This document shows positions 1 through 6,479 of a stretch of 9,167 nucleotides of DNA, one piece after another; the stretch's first letter is position 1; every line of letters starts with the position of its first letter. Made by a program: the position numbers and the translations under genes. Under the pieces are notes generated by a model. The model was given only the letters and a program-made list of their open reading frames with translations. It did not search any database and was not told the DNA's origin. The stretch covers positions 1-9,167 of the forward strand of contig DOWL01000132.1 in assembly GCA_003519585.1 (NCBI GenBank). The letters run 5' to 3'. The stretch is from Nocardioides sp. Its GTDB lineage: Bacteria > Actinomycetota > Actinomycetes > Propionibacteriales > Nocardioidaceae.

Positions 1-2553
1 CTGCTGGCCGGCGCCGCCGACGACCCCGCAGCCGATGTGCTGGGGCCGATGCTCCGCGAGTGGCCCTCGCTCAAGCGGCTCCTCGAACTCGGCGTGACCA
101 TCTCGGGGACCGGGCGGCGCGAGACCGGACTCGAGCGGGGTGAGTACGACCAGGGCCAGTACTCCGAGCCGCGGCAGGTGCTCGCCGTGAACACCGCCGG
201 CATGCTGGTCCGCCGGCGCGTGCTCGACGATCTGGGCGGCCTCGACGAGGAATTGCCCATCTTCGGCAACGACCTCGACTTCGGTTGGCGGGCTGCGGCG
301 GCCGGACACCGGACCGTCGTCATCCCGCAGGCGGTGGTCTTCCATGCCGAGGCCGCGCACCGCGGGCTGCGCCGCACCCCCCTCACCGGACGGCACACGC
401 ACTACCAGGAGCGTCGGGCCGCCCTGTTCACGCTGCTGGCGAACTCGCGCTCACGACTCTGGTGGCTCCAGGGTGTCCGGCTCGGCTTCGGCACGCTGCT
501 GCGGATGCTCGGCTTCCTGGCGGTCCGCGCGCCGGGGCAGGCGCTCGACGACCTCGCCGCCTACCTCTCGGTGATCTCCAGCCCGCGTGAGCTGCACTCG
601 GCCCGCCGGGCGCGTCGGATGACGGCCACCGCGGATCCCGACGGCGTACGCCGGCTGCTCGCGCCGCGCTGGCTTCCCTACCGGCACGGTCTCGATACGG
701 TCGGTGACTTCGCTACCGCGCTCACCCAGTCGGCCTCCGACGTCGCTGAACGGCGCCGTGCCGCGGCCGCCGCTGCCGACCCGTCGTCGTTCGCCGCGCG
801 CCGGACCGCCGAGCGGGAGCGGCTCGATGACGACGAGGTGGTCGAGGACACCGGCCTGGTCGCCCGCTTCTTCACCAACCCCGTCGCCGTGCTGCTGGCG
901 GTGGCGGTGCTCGCCATGCTGGTCGGCGCCCGGTCCGCGCTCGGCCACGTCTCCGGGCCGGGGCTCTCGCCGGCACCCGATCACTGGACCGACTGGTGGC
1001 AGTTGCACCTGGCCTCGTGGCACGAGCTGGGCCTTGGTACGGCGGTCCCGGCGCCGCCGTACATCCTGCCGCTGGCGCTGCTCGCCACCCTGCTGGCCGG
1101 CAGTCCCGCCGCTGCGGTCTCCGCGGTGCTCCTGGTCGCGGTGCCGTTCTCGATGTGGGGTGCGTGGCGGTTCCTGCGGGTCGCGGGCCGGCTGGCCACC
1201 CCTGCCGGGGCGAACCGCTGGCTGATCCTGTGGGGTGCGACCACGTACGCGCTGGTGCCGGTCGTCGCGGGCGCTTGGGGTCAGGGGCGCATCGCCCCCG
1301 TGCTGTCCGCCGCGCTGTTGCCGTGGCTCGCCCACGCCGCGCTCGGCTTCGCCGATCCCGAGGCCGATCGACGCTGGCGCGCGGCCTGGCGCACCGGGCT
1401 GCTGCTCGCGCTCGTCACCTGCGGTACGCCGGTGGCCTGGCTGCTCGCGGCCGTCGTGGGCGTGGTCGTGGTGGTCCTCGCCTTCACCCTCCTGCCGGGC
1501 ATCGGCCGCGATCGCTCGGCCTGGGGACCACCAGTCGTCGCACTGGCGGTGGTGCCCGTGCTGCTTGCGCCCTGGTGGATCCCGGCTCTCCAGCACCGCG
1601 CCGCGGAGGGGCTGCTGCTCGATGGCGGCCTCCTGCCCGGACCCACGCCCGACGGCTACGAGTTCGGGCTGGGCCGCTTCCACGACCTCGGGGCGCCCTG
1701 GTGGCTCGGCGTGGTGCTACCCGCGCTCGCCCTGATCGCGCTGATCCCGCGCCGCACCCGGATCCCGGTGCTGATCTGCTGGGTGGTCGCGCTGCTCGCG
1801 ACCCTGGCGGCGGCCGGTCTCGGTGCCCTCACCCTCGACCTGGCCGCGCTGTCGACCCCGGCGGGTCTCGCATTCCTCCTCGTGGTCGTGCAGGCGGCCT
1901 GGATCACCGCCGTGGTGCTCGGAGCGCTGGCGGTCGAGCACCCGCGCGGTCTGCGCCGGATCGTGGCGACCGCACTCGCGGTGGTCGCGGTCGTCGTTCC
2001 GCTCGGCGGGCTGGCGTGGTTCGTGGCCGACGGCGGCGACGACCTCACCACTGGCGAGGACGCCGGCATCCCGGCGTACATGGTGCAGAGCTCGGAGCTC
2101 GGACCCGAGCACGGGATCCTGGTGATCGAGGGCTCCGTCGACGACGGCCTGACCTACACCGTCCGCCGCGGCGACGGCGTCACCACCGGTGAGGACGAGG
2201 TGTTGGCGCTGACCGCTGGGGACGATCACTTCACCGCGCTCGTGCAGGAGCTCGCGTCGCGACCGACCGCCGAGGATGTGGACGCGTTGGCCACCCACGG
2301 GATCGAGTACGTCGTCCTCCCGGCGCCCGCCGACGGCGAGGTGGCGGCGGCCCTCGACGCCACCAGTGGGCTCGTGCAGGCCAGTGCCGAGGACCGGAGC
2401 ACCCGGGCGTGGCAGGTCGACCGCCCGCTGTCGTCCGCCGAGCTCGACGGTCCGCGCTCATGGCTGCGGATCGGGCTGCTGATCCTGCAAGGCGTCGCGA
2501 TCCTCGTGGTGCTCGTGCTGTGCGCCCCGACCACGGACCGGGCACGCCGATGA
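1..2553 (+). CDS. Family 2 glycosyltransferase fused to a multi-pass membrane region (5' end outside window)
   Basis: Frame 1 is open from the first base, so the gene begins upstream; 850 residues are visible. Residues 1-125 match the C-terminal half of a GT-A family 2 domain: VNTAGMLVRR, a GLDEELPIFGNDLDFGWR stretch (the acidic segment that usually holds the catalytic base) and VIPQAVVFHAEAAHRG. The nucleotide-binding DxD half is not in the window. A charged linker follows (about 200-285), then roughly ten or more hydrophobic segments between about 293 and 675. A polar region of about 140 residues comes next (about 676-818), ending in SGLVQ...RAWQV, then a last membrane helix and a TTDRARR tail. 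By topology the polar region is probably extracytoplasmic. Family knowledge: such fusions transfer sugars to lipid-linked or envelope glycans, often rhamnosyl or related, but donor and acceptor cannot be read here. The stop overlaps the next start by 4 bases (ATGA), so the two are probably translated together. Confidence 0.85.
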   Translation: MLAGAADDPAADVLGPMLREWPSLKRLLELGVTISGTGRRETGLERGEYDQGQYSEPRQVLAVNTAGMLVRRRVLDDLGGLDEELPIFGNDLDFGWRAAAAGHRTVVIPQAVVFHAEAAHRGLRRTPLTGRHTHYQERRAALFTLLANSRSRLWWLQGVRLGFGTLLRMLGFLAVRAPGQALDDLAAYLSVISSPRELHSARRARRMTATADPDGVRRLLAPRWLPYRHGLDTVGDFATALTQSASDVAERRRAAAAAADPSSFAARRTAERERLDDDEVVEDTGLVARFFTNPVAVLLAVAVLAMLVGARSALGHVSGPGLSPAPDHWTDWWQLHLASWHELGLGTAVPAPPYILPLALLATLLAGSPAAAVSAVLLVAVPFSMWGAWRFLRVAGRLATPAGANRWLILWGATTYALVPVVAGAWGQGRIAPVLSAALLPWLAHAALGFADPEADRRWRAAWRTGLLLALVTCGTPVAWLLAAVVGVVVVVLAFTLLPGIGRDRSAWGPPVVALAVVPVLLAPWWIPALQHRAAEGLLLDGGLLPGPTPDGYEFGLGRFHDLGAPWWLGVVLPALALIALIPRRTRIPVLICWVVALLATLAAAGLGALTLDLAALSTPAGLAFLLVVVQAAWITAVVLGALAVEHPRGLRRIVATALAVVAVVVPLGGLAWFVADGGDDLTTGEDAGIPAYMVQSSELGPEHGILVIEGSVDDGLTYTVRRGDGVTTGEDEVLALTAGDDHFTALVQELASRPTAEDVDALATHGIEYVVLPAPADGEVAAALDATSGLVQASAEDRSTRAWQVDRPLSSAELDGPRSWLRIGLLILQGVAILVVLVLCAPTTDRARR

Positions 2554-3917
2554 GGCGCCGGTTCGGAGCCGACGTGGTGCTCGCGGTCGTGCTGCCGCTC
2601 GCCTGTGCCGCGGCGCTGCTGGTGCTGCAGCCCGACCGCGACCAGCCCCAGGGTCAGCCGCCGGTCGAGACCCCGCTGACCTCGGCCTCCGTCGTGTGTC
2701 CGGGTCCGTTGCCCGGAGCGGCCGACGTACTGGGCGACGTGCTGGGCGTCAGCACCCTGGGCGCTGATGTGGACGGCGACGTGCAGGTCGGACTGGGCGA
2801 CGCGGTGACCCCGCTCCGGGTACGCAGCGATCGGCTCAGCACCGCGCCGGCCAGCACCGGCCCGGTCGTGGTGACCGGCGCCGACGACCTGGCGCCCGGG
2901 TTGGTCGCCGGACGCTCGCGGAGCGCACCGCTGGCGGCGGTCGACTGCGCGCCGCCGGTGCCCGACCAATGGTTCACCGCGGTCGGCGCCGGCGCGACCC
3001 ACGACTCCGTGGTCGAGCTGGTCAACCCCAACTCCGGGCCGGCCATCGCCGACATCATCGTGCGCTCACCCACGGGCATCGTCGACGCGCCGTCGTTGCG
3101 CGGCGTGTCCGTGCCCGGGGGCAGCAGCACCACGCTCGACCTCGGTCAGATCGTGCCCCGGCAGGGCGAGCTGTCCCTCGAGGTGCACACCAGTCGAGGC
3201 AGGCTGACGGTGCACGTCGTCGACTCCTACGACGAGCTCGGCACCGGCACTCGAGGCGAGGACTGGCTGCCGTCGCAGTCCGCGCCCGACACGTCGGCGA
3301 TGCTGCTCGGCCTGGCCGCCGGCGTGGGGGAGCGTCGGCTCGTGGTCGCCAACCCGGGTCCGGACGAGGTGCGGGCCACCGTCCAGGTGGTGACCGCGTC
3401 CTCGGTCTTCGCGCCGTCGGGGGTCGAACCAATTCGTATCGACCCGGACAGCACAGCGGCGATCTCCCTCGACGACGTGCTCTCTCAGGCGGTGCAGGAC
3501 GGCGCCACGGGGATGCTCATCGAGGCCACCGGCCCGGTGACCGCAGCCCTGCGCCAGGTCGTCGACGGCGACGTGTCGCTGCTGAGTGCCACGCCGGCGC
3601 TCGACGAGACGACTGCCGCGGTGCTCCCGGCCGGCCCGAAGCGGCTGTTGCTCGGCGGCCCCGGCGCAGTCGGTGTCGCCACCGTGACGTCGTACTCCCC
3701 GAAGGGCAAGCCGCTCGACGAGCAGCGGATCGAACTCAATCCGGGAGGTGGTGCCGACCTCACGCTTCCCGACGCGGCCACTCTGGTCACCGTGACCCCG
3801 GAGCGCACCTCGGTGCACGCAGCCGTGCTGCTGACCGGCACCGGCACTGCGGCGGTGCCACTGCGCGAGCTGGTGCTGACCGGGCGGGTCCCCGACGTCC
3901 GTCCGGGTGTGCCCTAG
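2550..3917 (+). CDS. DUF5719 family membrane-anchored or secreted protein
   Basis: This 455-residue protein starts at the ATG inside the ATGA overlap with the glycosyltransferase stop. An in-frame upstream extension is possible, but it would run back through the glycosyltransferase gene, so the coupled ATG is preferred. Residues 1-5 are basic and 8-27 form one hydrophobic helix: an uncleaved signal anchor or signal peptide without a lipobox. The rest is polar and beta-rich, with repeated modules such as VVELVNPNSGPA (155-166) and RRLVVANPGPDEV, typical of DUF5719 repeats. Two cysteines, C50 and C133, lie outside the membrane and may form a disulfide. No catalytic motif is visible. The role is unknown; constant pairing with a membrane glycosyltransferase in actinobacteria suggests a wall or export accessory role, which is inference. 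Its stop is 6 bases from the convergent gene's stop. Confidence 0.8.
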   Translation: MRRRFGADVVLAVVLPLACAAALLVLQPDRDQPQGQPPVETPLTSASVVCPGPLPGAADVLGDVLGVSTLGADVDGDVQVGLGDAVTPLRVRSDRLSTAPASTGPVVVTGADDLAPGLVAGRSRSAPLAAVDCAPPVPDQWFTAVGAGATHDSVVELVNPNSGPAIADIIVRSPTGIVDAPSLRGVSVPGGSSTTLDLGQIVPRQGELSLEVHTSRGRLTVHVVDSYDELGTGTRGEDWLPSQSAPDTSAMLLGLAAGVGERRLVVANPGPDEVRATVQVVTASSVFAPSGVEPIRIDPDSTAAISLDDVLSQAVQDGATGMLIEATGPVTAALRQVVDGDVSLLSATPALDETTAAVLPAGPKRLLLGGPGAVGVATVTSYSPKGKPLDEQRIELNPGGGADLTLPDAATLVTVTPERTSVHAAVLLTGTGTAAVPLRELVLTGRVPDVRPGVP

Positions 3918-3919
3918 GA

Positions 3920-3933
3920 CGAGCTACAGCTCG
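3920..3933. terminator. Short inverted repeat at a convergent gene junction
   Basis: CGAGCT-AC-AGCTCG is a perfect 6-base inverted repeat lying between the plus-strand DUF5719 stop (TAG at 3915-3917) and across the minus-strand stop codon (3924-3926). It could act on both strands as a minimal terminator hairpin. It is short, would form at most a 5-pair stem with a 4-base loop, and has no T-tract, so this is only a weak candidate. Confidence 0.22.
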
Positions 3934-4364
3934 CCTTCATAGCGAGGATCGACCCGGTCCGGGTCGATGCCCAACAACTCGGCGACCTGCTCGACGACCA
4001 CGGTGAGCACCAGGGCCTCGAGGTCCGCACGGGACTCGGCCCGGTGCTCGATCGGGCGGCGGAACAGCACCAGCCGGGTCGGCGTGGCGCCGCTGCCGCG
4101 GACCAGCGAGGACAGCGGCACCTGTCCGCTCTCCCAGTCGTCCGGGATCTGGGGCGCGTCCTCGACGGCGTACTCGACGAGTCCCAGCCGGTCCTGCCAG
4201 CGCCGGTCGACGCTGGTCACGATGGCCAGCGCGAGGTCGTCGAACCGCTCACGACGCGTCGGCAGCTCAGGGTTGCCCGGCTCGCGGGGGACCACCCCCG
4301 GTCCGCGCATGCCCCGCCCGCGCCGATCCCGACGGCCCGAGGGTCTGGCCCGGCGGTTCTCCAC
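3924..4364 (-). CDS. Zincin-like 'metallopeptidase family' protein lacking HExxH
   Basis: This 146-residue protein has a very basic N-terminus (RRDRRGRGMRGP, residues 11-22). A fold-typical core follows: RFDDLALAIV, the acidic VEYAVEDAP (63-71), LVLFRRPIEHRAES (98-111) and the C-terminal VVVEQVAELLGID (122-134). This order matches the PF06262-type minimal zincin family annotated as metallopeptidase in actinobacteria. In proteolytic relatives the last helix carries HExxHxxG; here the equivalent reads VEQVA (124-128), and H107 is the only histidine in the protein. Zinc proteolysis by the classic mechanism is therefore unlikely. The start is GTG at 4364, because homologues include the RRxRRGRG stretch; the alternative ATG at 4310 would cut it off. 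A TAACCT box 6 bases upstream suggests leaderless translation. The gene is divergent from DUF3499 and convergent with DUF5719. Function is unknown. Confidence 0.8.
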   Translation of the reverse strand: MENRRARPSGRRDRRGRGMRGPGVVPREPGNPELPTRRERFDDLALAIVTSVDRRWQDRLGLVEYAVEDAPQIPDDWESGQVPLSSLVRGSGATPTRLVLFRRPIEHRAESRADLEALVLTVVVEQVAELLGIDPDRVDPRYEGEL

Positions 4365-4370
4365 GGCCCG

Positions 4371-4376
4371 AGGTTA
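4371..4376 (-). promoter_or_regulatory. Candidate leaderless -10 box for the metallopeptidase-like gene
   Basis: Reading the minus strand, TAACCT (a TANNNT -10 match) is followed by 6 bases (CGGGCC) and then the GTG start at 4364. In actinobacteria this spacing places the transcription start at or next to the start codon, giving a leaderless mRNA. No convincing -35 hexamer is seen 16-18 bases further upstream. There is no Shine-Dalgarno sequence, which fits leaderless initiation. Confidence 0.45.
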
Positions 4377-4385
4377 GTACGGCGG

Positions 4386-4391
4386 TAGGTT
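4386..4391 (+). promoter_or_regulatory. Candidate -10 box facing DUF3499
   Basis: TAGGTT matches TANNNT and lies 7 bases before a GTG at 4399, so transcription could begin at or next to that GTG. It sits only 9 bases from the opposing TAACCT box, making a compact divergent promoter pair. No clear -35 element is visible. If real, the DUF3499 message has about 70 bases before its ATG and includes a candidate 24-codon ORF. Confidence 0.4.
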
Positions 4392-4398
4392 CCCAAGC

Positions 4399-4473
4399 GT
4401 GAACACCCCACGAGGCCGCGATGGGGCGCTACGCGCGGAGTTCGCGCCCCCGCGGGGACCCCGAAAGGCATGA
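4399..4473 (+). CDS. Candidate 24-residue leaderless small ORF upstream of DUF3499
   Basis: GTG at 4399 lies 7 bases after a TAGGTT -10-like box and opens a 24-codon frame. Its TGA (4471-4473) overlaps the DUF3499 ATG (4470-4472) as ATGA, so the arrangement fits a translated leader that delivers ribosomes to DUF3499. The peptide is rich in Arg (5) and Pro (4) and contains an APPRGPRK stretch. Against it: 7 of 24 third positions are A or T, including CTA and two CGA codons, which is lower GC3 than neighbouring genes. No family is recognised. It may be a regulatory leader, or simply an open frame in a GC-rich 5' leader. A perfect palindrome, CCCCGCGGGG (4448-4457), lies inside it, shortly before the DUF3499 ribosome-binding site. 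Confidence 0.27.
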   Translation: MNTPRGRDGALRAEFAPPRGPRKA

Positions 4474-4847
4474 GTCCCGCCCGGCGCTGCTCGCGCACCG
4501 CATGCGACCGTCCCGCGGTCACCACGCTCACCTACGTCTATGCCGACCAGACCGCGGTGCTGGGTCCGCTGGCGACGTACGCCGAGCCGCACGCCTACGA
4601 CCTCTGCGACCAGCACGCCGAACGGCTCTCGGCTCCGCGCGGCTGGGAGGTGCTCCGGCTGGTTTCCGACCTGACGCCGCGCGGACCCTCCGACGACGAC
4701 CTGCTCGCGCTGGCCAACGCGGTGCGCGAGGCGGCCCGCCCGGTCCCCGCCGCAGCGGCCCCAGTGGCCACCGAGTTCGGCTCCCGGGAGACCTTCCGGC
4801 GCGGTCACCTGCGGGTGCTCACCCATGACGAGACGTCGGCGACGTAG
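4470..4847 (+). CDS. DUF3499 family protein, probable zinc-binding
   Basis: This 125-residue protein is a DUF3499 member. It shows RRCSRTAC (residues 5-12), LTYVYADQTAVLGPLATYAEPH (20-41) and YDLCDQHAERLSAPRGWEV, all family-typical. C7 and C12 (CX4C) with C46 and H49 (CX2H) look like a small zinc site; that reading is inference. The acidic and alanine-rich C-terminal half is variable. ATG 4470 is chosen because the frame upstream has no start codon back to an in-frame TAG at 4386; GAAAGG (4463-4468) is a possible Shine-Dalgarno. The family is almost confined to actinobacteria, has no known function and is regularly found between the metallopeptidase-like gene and manB. Only 16 bases separate it from manB. 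Confidence 0.88.
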   Translation: MSPARRCSRTACDRPAVTTLTYVYADQTAVLGPLATYAEPHAYDLCDQHAERLSAPRGWEVLRLVSDLTPRGPSDDDLLALANAVREAARPVPAAAAPVATEFGSRETFRRGHLRVLTHDETSAT

Positions 4848-4851
4848 CAAC

Positions 4852-4857
4852 TAGGGT
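4852..4857 (+). promoter_or_regulatory. Candidate leaderless -10 box for manB
   Basis: TAGGGT, a TANNNT -10 match, lies in the 16-base gap after the DUF3499 stop. It is separated by 6 bases (TCCGGC) from the manB ATG, the classic actinobacterial leaderless spacing. There is no purine-rich ribosome-binding site in front of this ATG. A clear -35 element is absent. The manB operon may thus have its own promoter besides read-through from DUF3499. Confidence 0.5.
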
Positions 4858-4863
4858 TCCGGC

Positions 4864-6282
4864 ATGACGGAACCCGCCGGCATCGATCCAGCCGTTGTGC
4901 GGGCGGTCTTCAAGGCCTACGACGTCCGGGGCCTGGTGCCCGAACAGGTGGACGAGCCGCTGGCTGGCGCCACCGGGCGCGCGCACGCCCAGGTCACCGG
5001 CTCGGCGGCTGTCGTCGTGGGCCACGACATGCGCCCCAGCTCGCCGGCGCTGGCGGCGGCGTTCGCGGCCGGTGCCTGCGAGGCCGGCGCCGACGTCGTC
5101 ATGATCGGGCTCGCCTCGACCGACCAGCTCTACTTCGCCTCCGGCCATCTCGGCATCGCCGGCGCGATGTTCACGGCGAGCCACAATCCGGCCGCCTACA
5201 ACGGCATCAAGCTGTGCCGTGCCGATGCGGTCCCGCTCGGGATGGAGTCGGGGCTGGCCGACATCCGCGACCTGGTGATCGAGCCGCGCCGCACGGCCGG
5301 CACCGCGTGCGGGGAGGTCCGCGAGCTCGATCTGCTCGACGCCTACGCCGAGCACCTGCTCTCCCTCGTGCCGCTGGGGTCGGGTCGCCCGCTCAAGGTC
5401 GTGGTCGATGCCGGCAACGGGATGGCCGGCCACACCGCGCCCGCGGTGTTCGGCCGTCTGCCCGCGGGCCGGATCGAGCTGGTGCCGATGTACTTCGAGC
5501 TCGACGGCACCTTCCCGCACCACGAGGCGAACCCGATCGAGCCGGCCAACCTGCGCGATCTCCAGGCCCGCGTCGTCGCCGAGGGCGCGGACATCGGGCT
5601 GGCCTTCGACGGCGACGCCGACCGCTGCTTCCTGGTCGACGAGCGCGGCGCGGCCGTCTCGCCGTCCGCGCTGACCGGGCTGATCGCTCGGCGCGAACTG
5701 GCCAAGGAGCCGGGCGCCACGGTCATCCACAACCTGATCACCAGCCGCGCCGTACCGGAGCTGATCCGCGAGCTTGGGGGTGTCCCCGTCCGGACCCGGG
5801 TCGGGCACTCCTTCATCAAGGCCACCATGAAGGAGACCGACGCCATCTTCGGCGGTGAGCACAGCGGCCACTTCTACTTCCGCGACTTCTGGCGTGCCGA
5901 CTCAGGGATGCTGGCCGCCCTGCATGTGCTGGCCGCACTCTCCGACTCCGATCGGCCGCTCTCGGAGCTGATGGCCGACTACGACCCCTATCCCCTCAGT
6001 GGAGAGATCAACTCCGAGGTGGACGACACCACGGCGGTCACCGAGGCCCTCGCCGCGACGTACGGCGCGCAGGCCGGCGTGACCCTGGACCGGCTCGACG
6101 GGCTCACGGTCAGCCACGCCGACTGGACGTTCAACGTCCGCCCCTCCAACACCGAGCCGCTGCTGAGGCTCAACGCCGAGGGTCGCGATCAGGCCATCAT
6201 GGAGCGGGTGCGCGACGACGTGCTCGCGCTGATCCGCAGTGACTCAGGCACAGCCCATCGCAAGGAACAGGAGAACCCCTGA
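4864..6282 (+). CDS. manB: Phosphomannomutase/phosphoglucomutase
   Basis: This cytosolic alpha-D-phosphohexomutase has 472 residues, the usual length. It interconverts mannose-6-phosphate and mannose-1-phosphate (often also the glucose phosphates), feeding GDP-mannose synthesis. All four family signatures are intact and in order: the [13 protein letters not shown] loop with phospho-acceptor Ser106; the Mg2+ loop DGDADR from Asp249 (D249, D251, D253); the sugar-specificity loop GGEHSGH with E332 and S334; and the phosphate-binding loop RPSNTEP at 426-432. The GEHSG loop is that of enzymes acting on both mannose and glucose phosphates. The N-terminal FKAYDVRG (16-23) supports the ATG at 4864, which follows a TAGGGT box by 6 bases and has no Shine-Dalgarno. 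The stop overlaps the next start by one base (TGATG). Substrate preference cannot be settled from sequence alone. Confidence 0.93.
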   Translation: MTEPAGIDPAVVRAVFKAYDVRGLVPEQVDEPLAGATGRAHAQVTGSAAVVVGHDMRPSSPALAAAFAAGACEAGADVVMIGLASTDQLYFASGHLGIAGAMFTASHNPAAYNGIKLCRADAVPLGMESGLADIRDLVIEPRRTAGTACGEVRELDLLDAYAEHLLSLVPLGSGRPLKVVVDAGNGMAGHTAPAVFGRLPAGRIELVPMYFELDGTFPHHEANPIEPANLRDLQARVVAEGADIGLAFDGDADRCFLVDERGAAVSPSALTGLIARRELAKEPGATVIHNLITSRAVPELIRELGGVPVRTRVGHSFIKATMKETDAIFGGEHSGHFYFRDFWRADSGMLAALHVLAALSDSDRPLSELMADYDPYPLSGEINSEVDDTTAVTEALAATYGAQAGVTLDRLDGLTVSHADWTFNVRPSNTEPLLRLNAEGRDQAIMERVRDDVLALIRSDSGTAHRKEQENP

Positions 6283-6473
6283 TGCCGCTCAACCTCTCCG
6301 AAGAGCTGCTCGCGATCATCGTGTGCCCCGACTGTCACGGTGACCTGGTCCCGGTCGAGACCGATCCCGCCACCGGTGCAGGGGAGTTGGTCTGCCAGTC
6401 GTGCGGCCTGGCCTATCCGGTCCGCGACGACATCCCCGTGCTCCTGGTCGACGAAGCCCGCCGGCCGGACTGA
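6282..6473 (+). CDS. Trm112-like zinc-ribbon protein
   Basis: This 63-residue protein has two cysteine pairs, CPDC (C15, C18) and CQSC (C38, C41), then [18 protein letters not shown]. That is the full Trm112/UPF0434 (YcaR-like) pattern at normal length. Eukaryotic and archaeal Trm112 activates methyltransferases; the bacterial role is not settled. The start ATG shares its A with the manB stop (TGATG), and AGGAG at 6269-6273 sits 8 bases upstream inside manB, a good ribosome-binding site. It is therefore translationally coupled to manB. Its stop TGA is followed by CCGACG and then the GTG of the SIS gene in the same reading frame. Whether it partners the SIS protein or a methyltransferase elsewhere cannot be told. 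Confidence 0.9.
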   Translation: MPLNLSEELLAIIVCPDCHGDLVPVETDPATGAGELVCQSCGLAYPVRDDIPVLLVDEARRPD

Positions 6474-6479
6474 CCGACG

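Noticed and set aside
451..1683. A 410-codon minus-strand open frame inside the glycosyltransferase gene
   Set aside because: Its composition is dominated by R, G, Q and H without hydrophobic cores or motifs, and it is antisense to a well-supported membrane protein.
996..2192. A 398-codon plus-strand frame overlapping the glycosyltransferase
   Set aside because: It is rich in R, A, G and P with no recognisable domain; the alternative frame has consistent transmembrane segments.
4376..4399. GGGAAC on the minus strand as an ECF sigma -35 element
   Set aside because: No matching -10 (CGTT/CGTC type) occurs at about 16-17 bases downstream, so the partial match is not enough.
4448..4457. CCCCGCGGGG palindrome before DUF3499 as a protein-binding operator
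   Set aside because: A 10-base GC-only palindrome is not surprising at this base composition, and no second copy is seen nearby, so no operator is called.
4421..4828. ATG at 4421 as an alternative gene start in the DUF3499 region
   Set aside because: It is in a different frame from DUF3499, and its product is an R/A/P-rich shadow; the DUF3499 frame has family motifs and a proper start at 4470.
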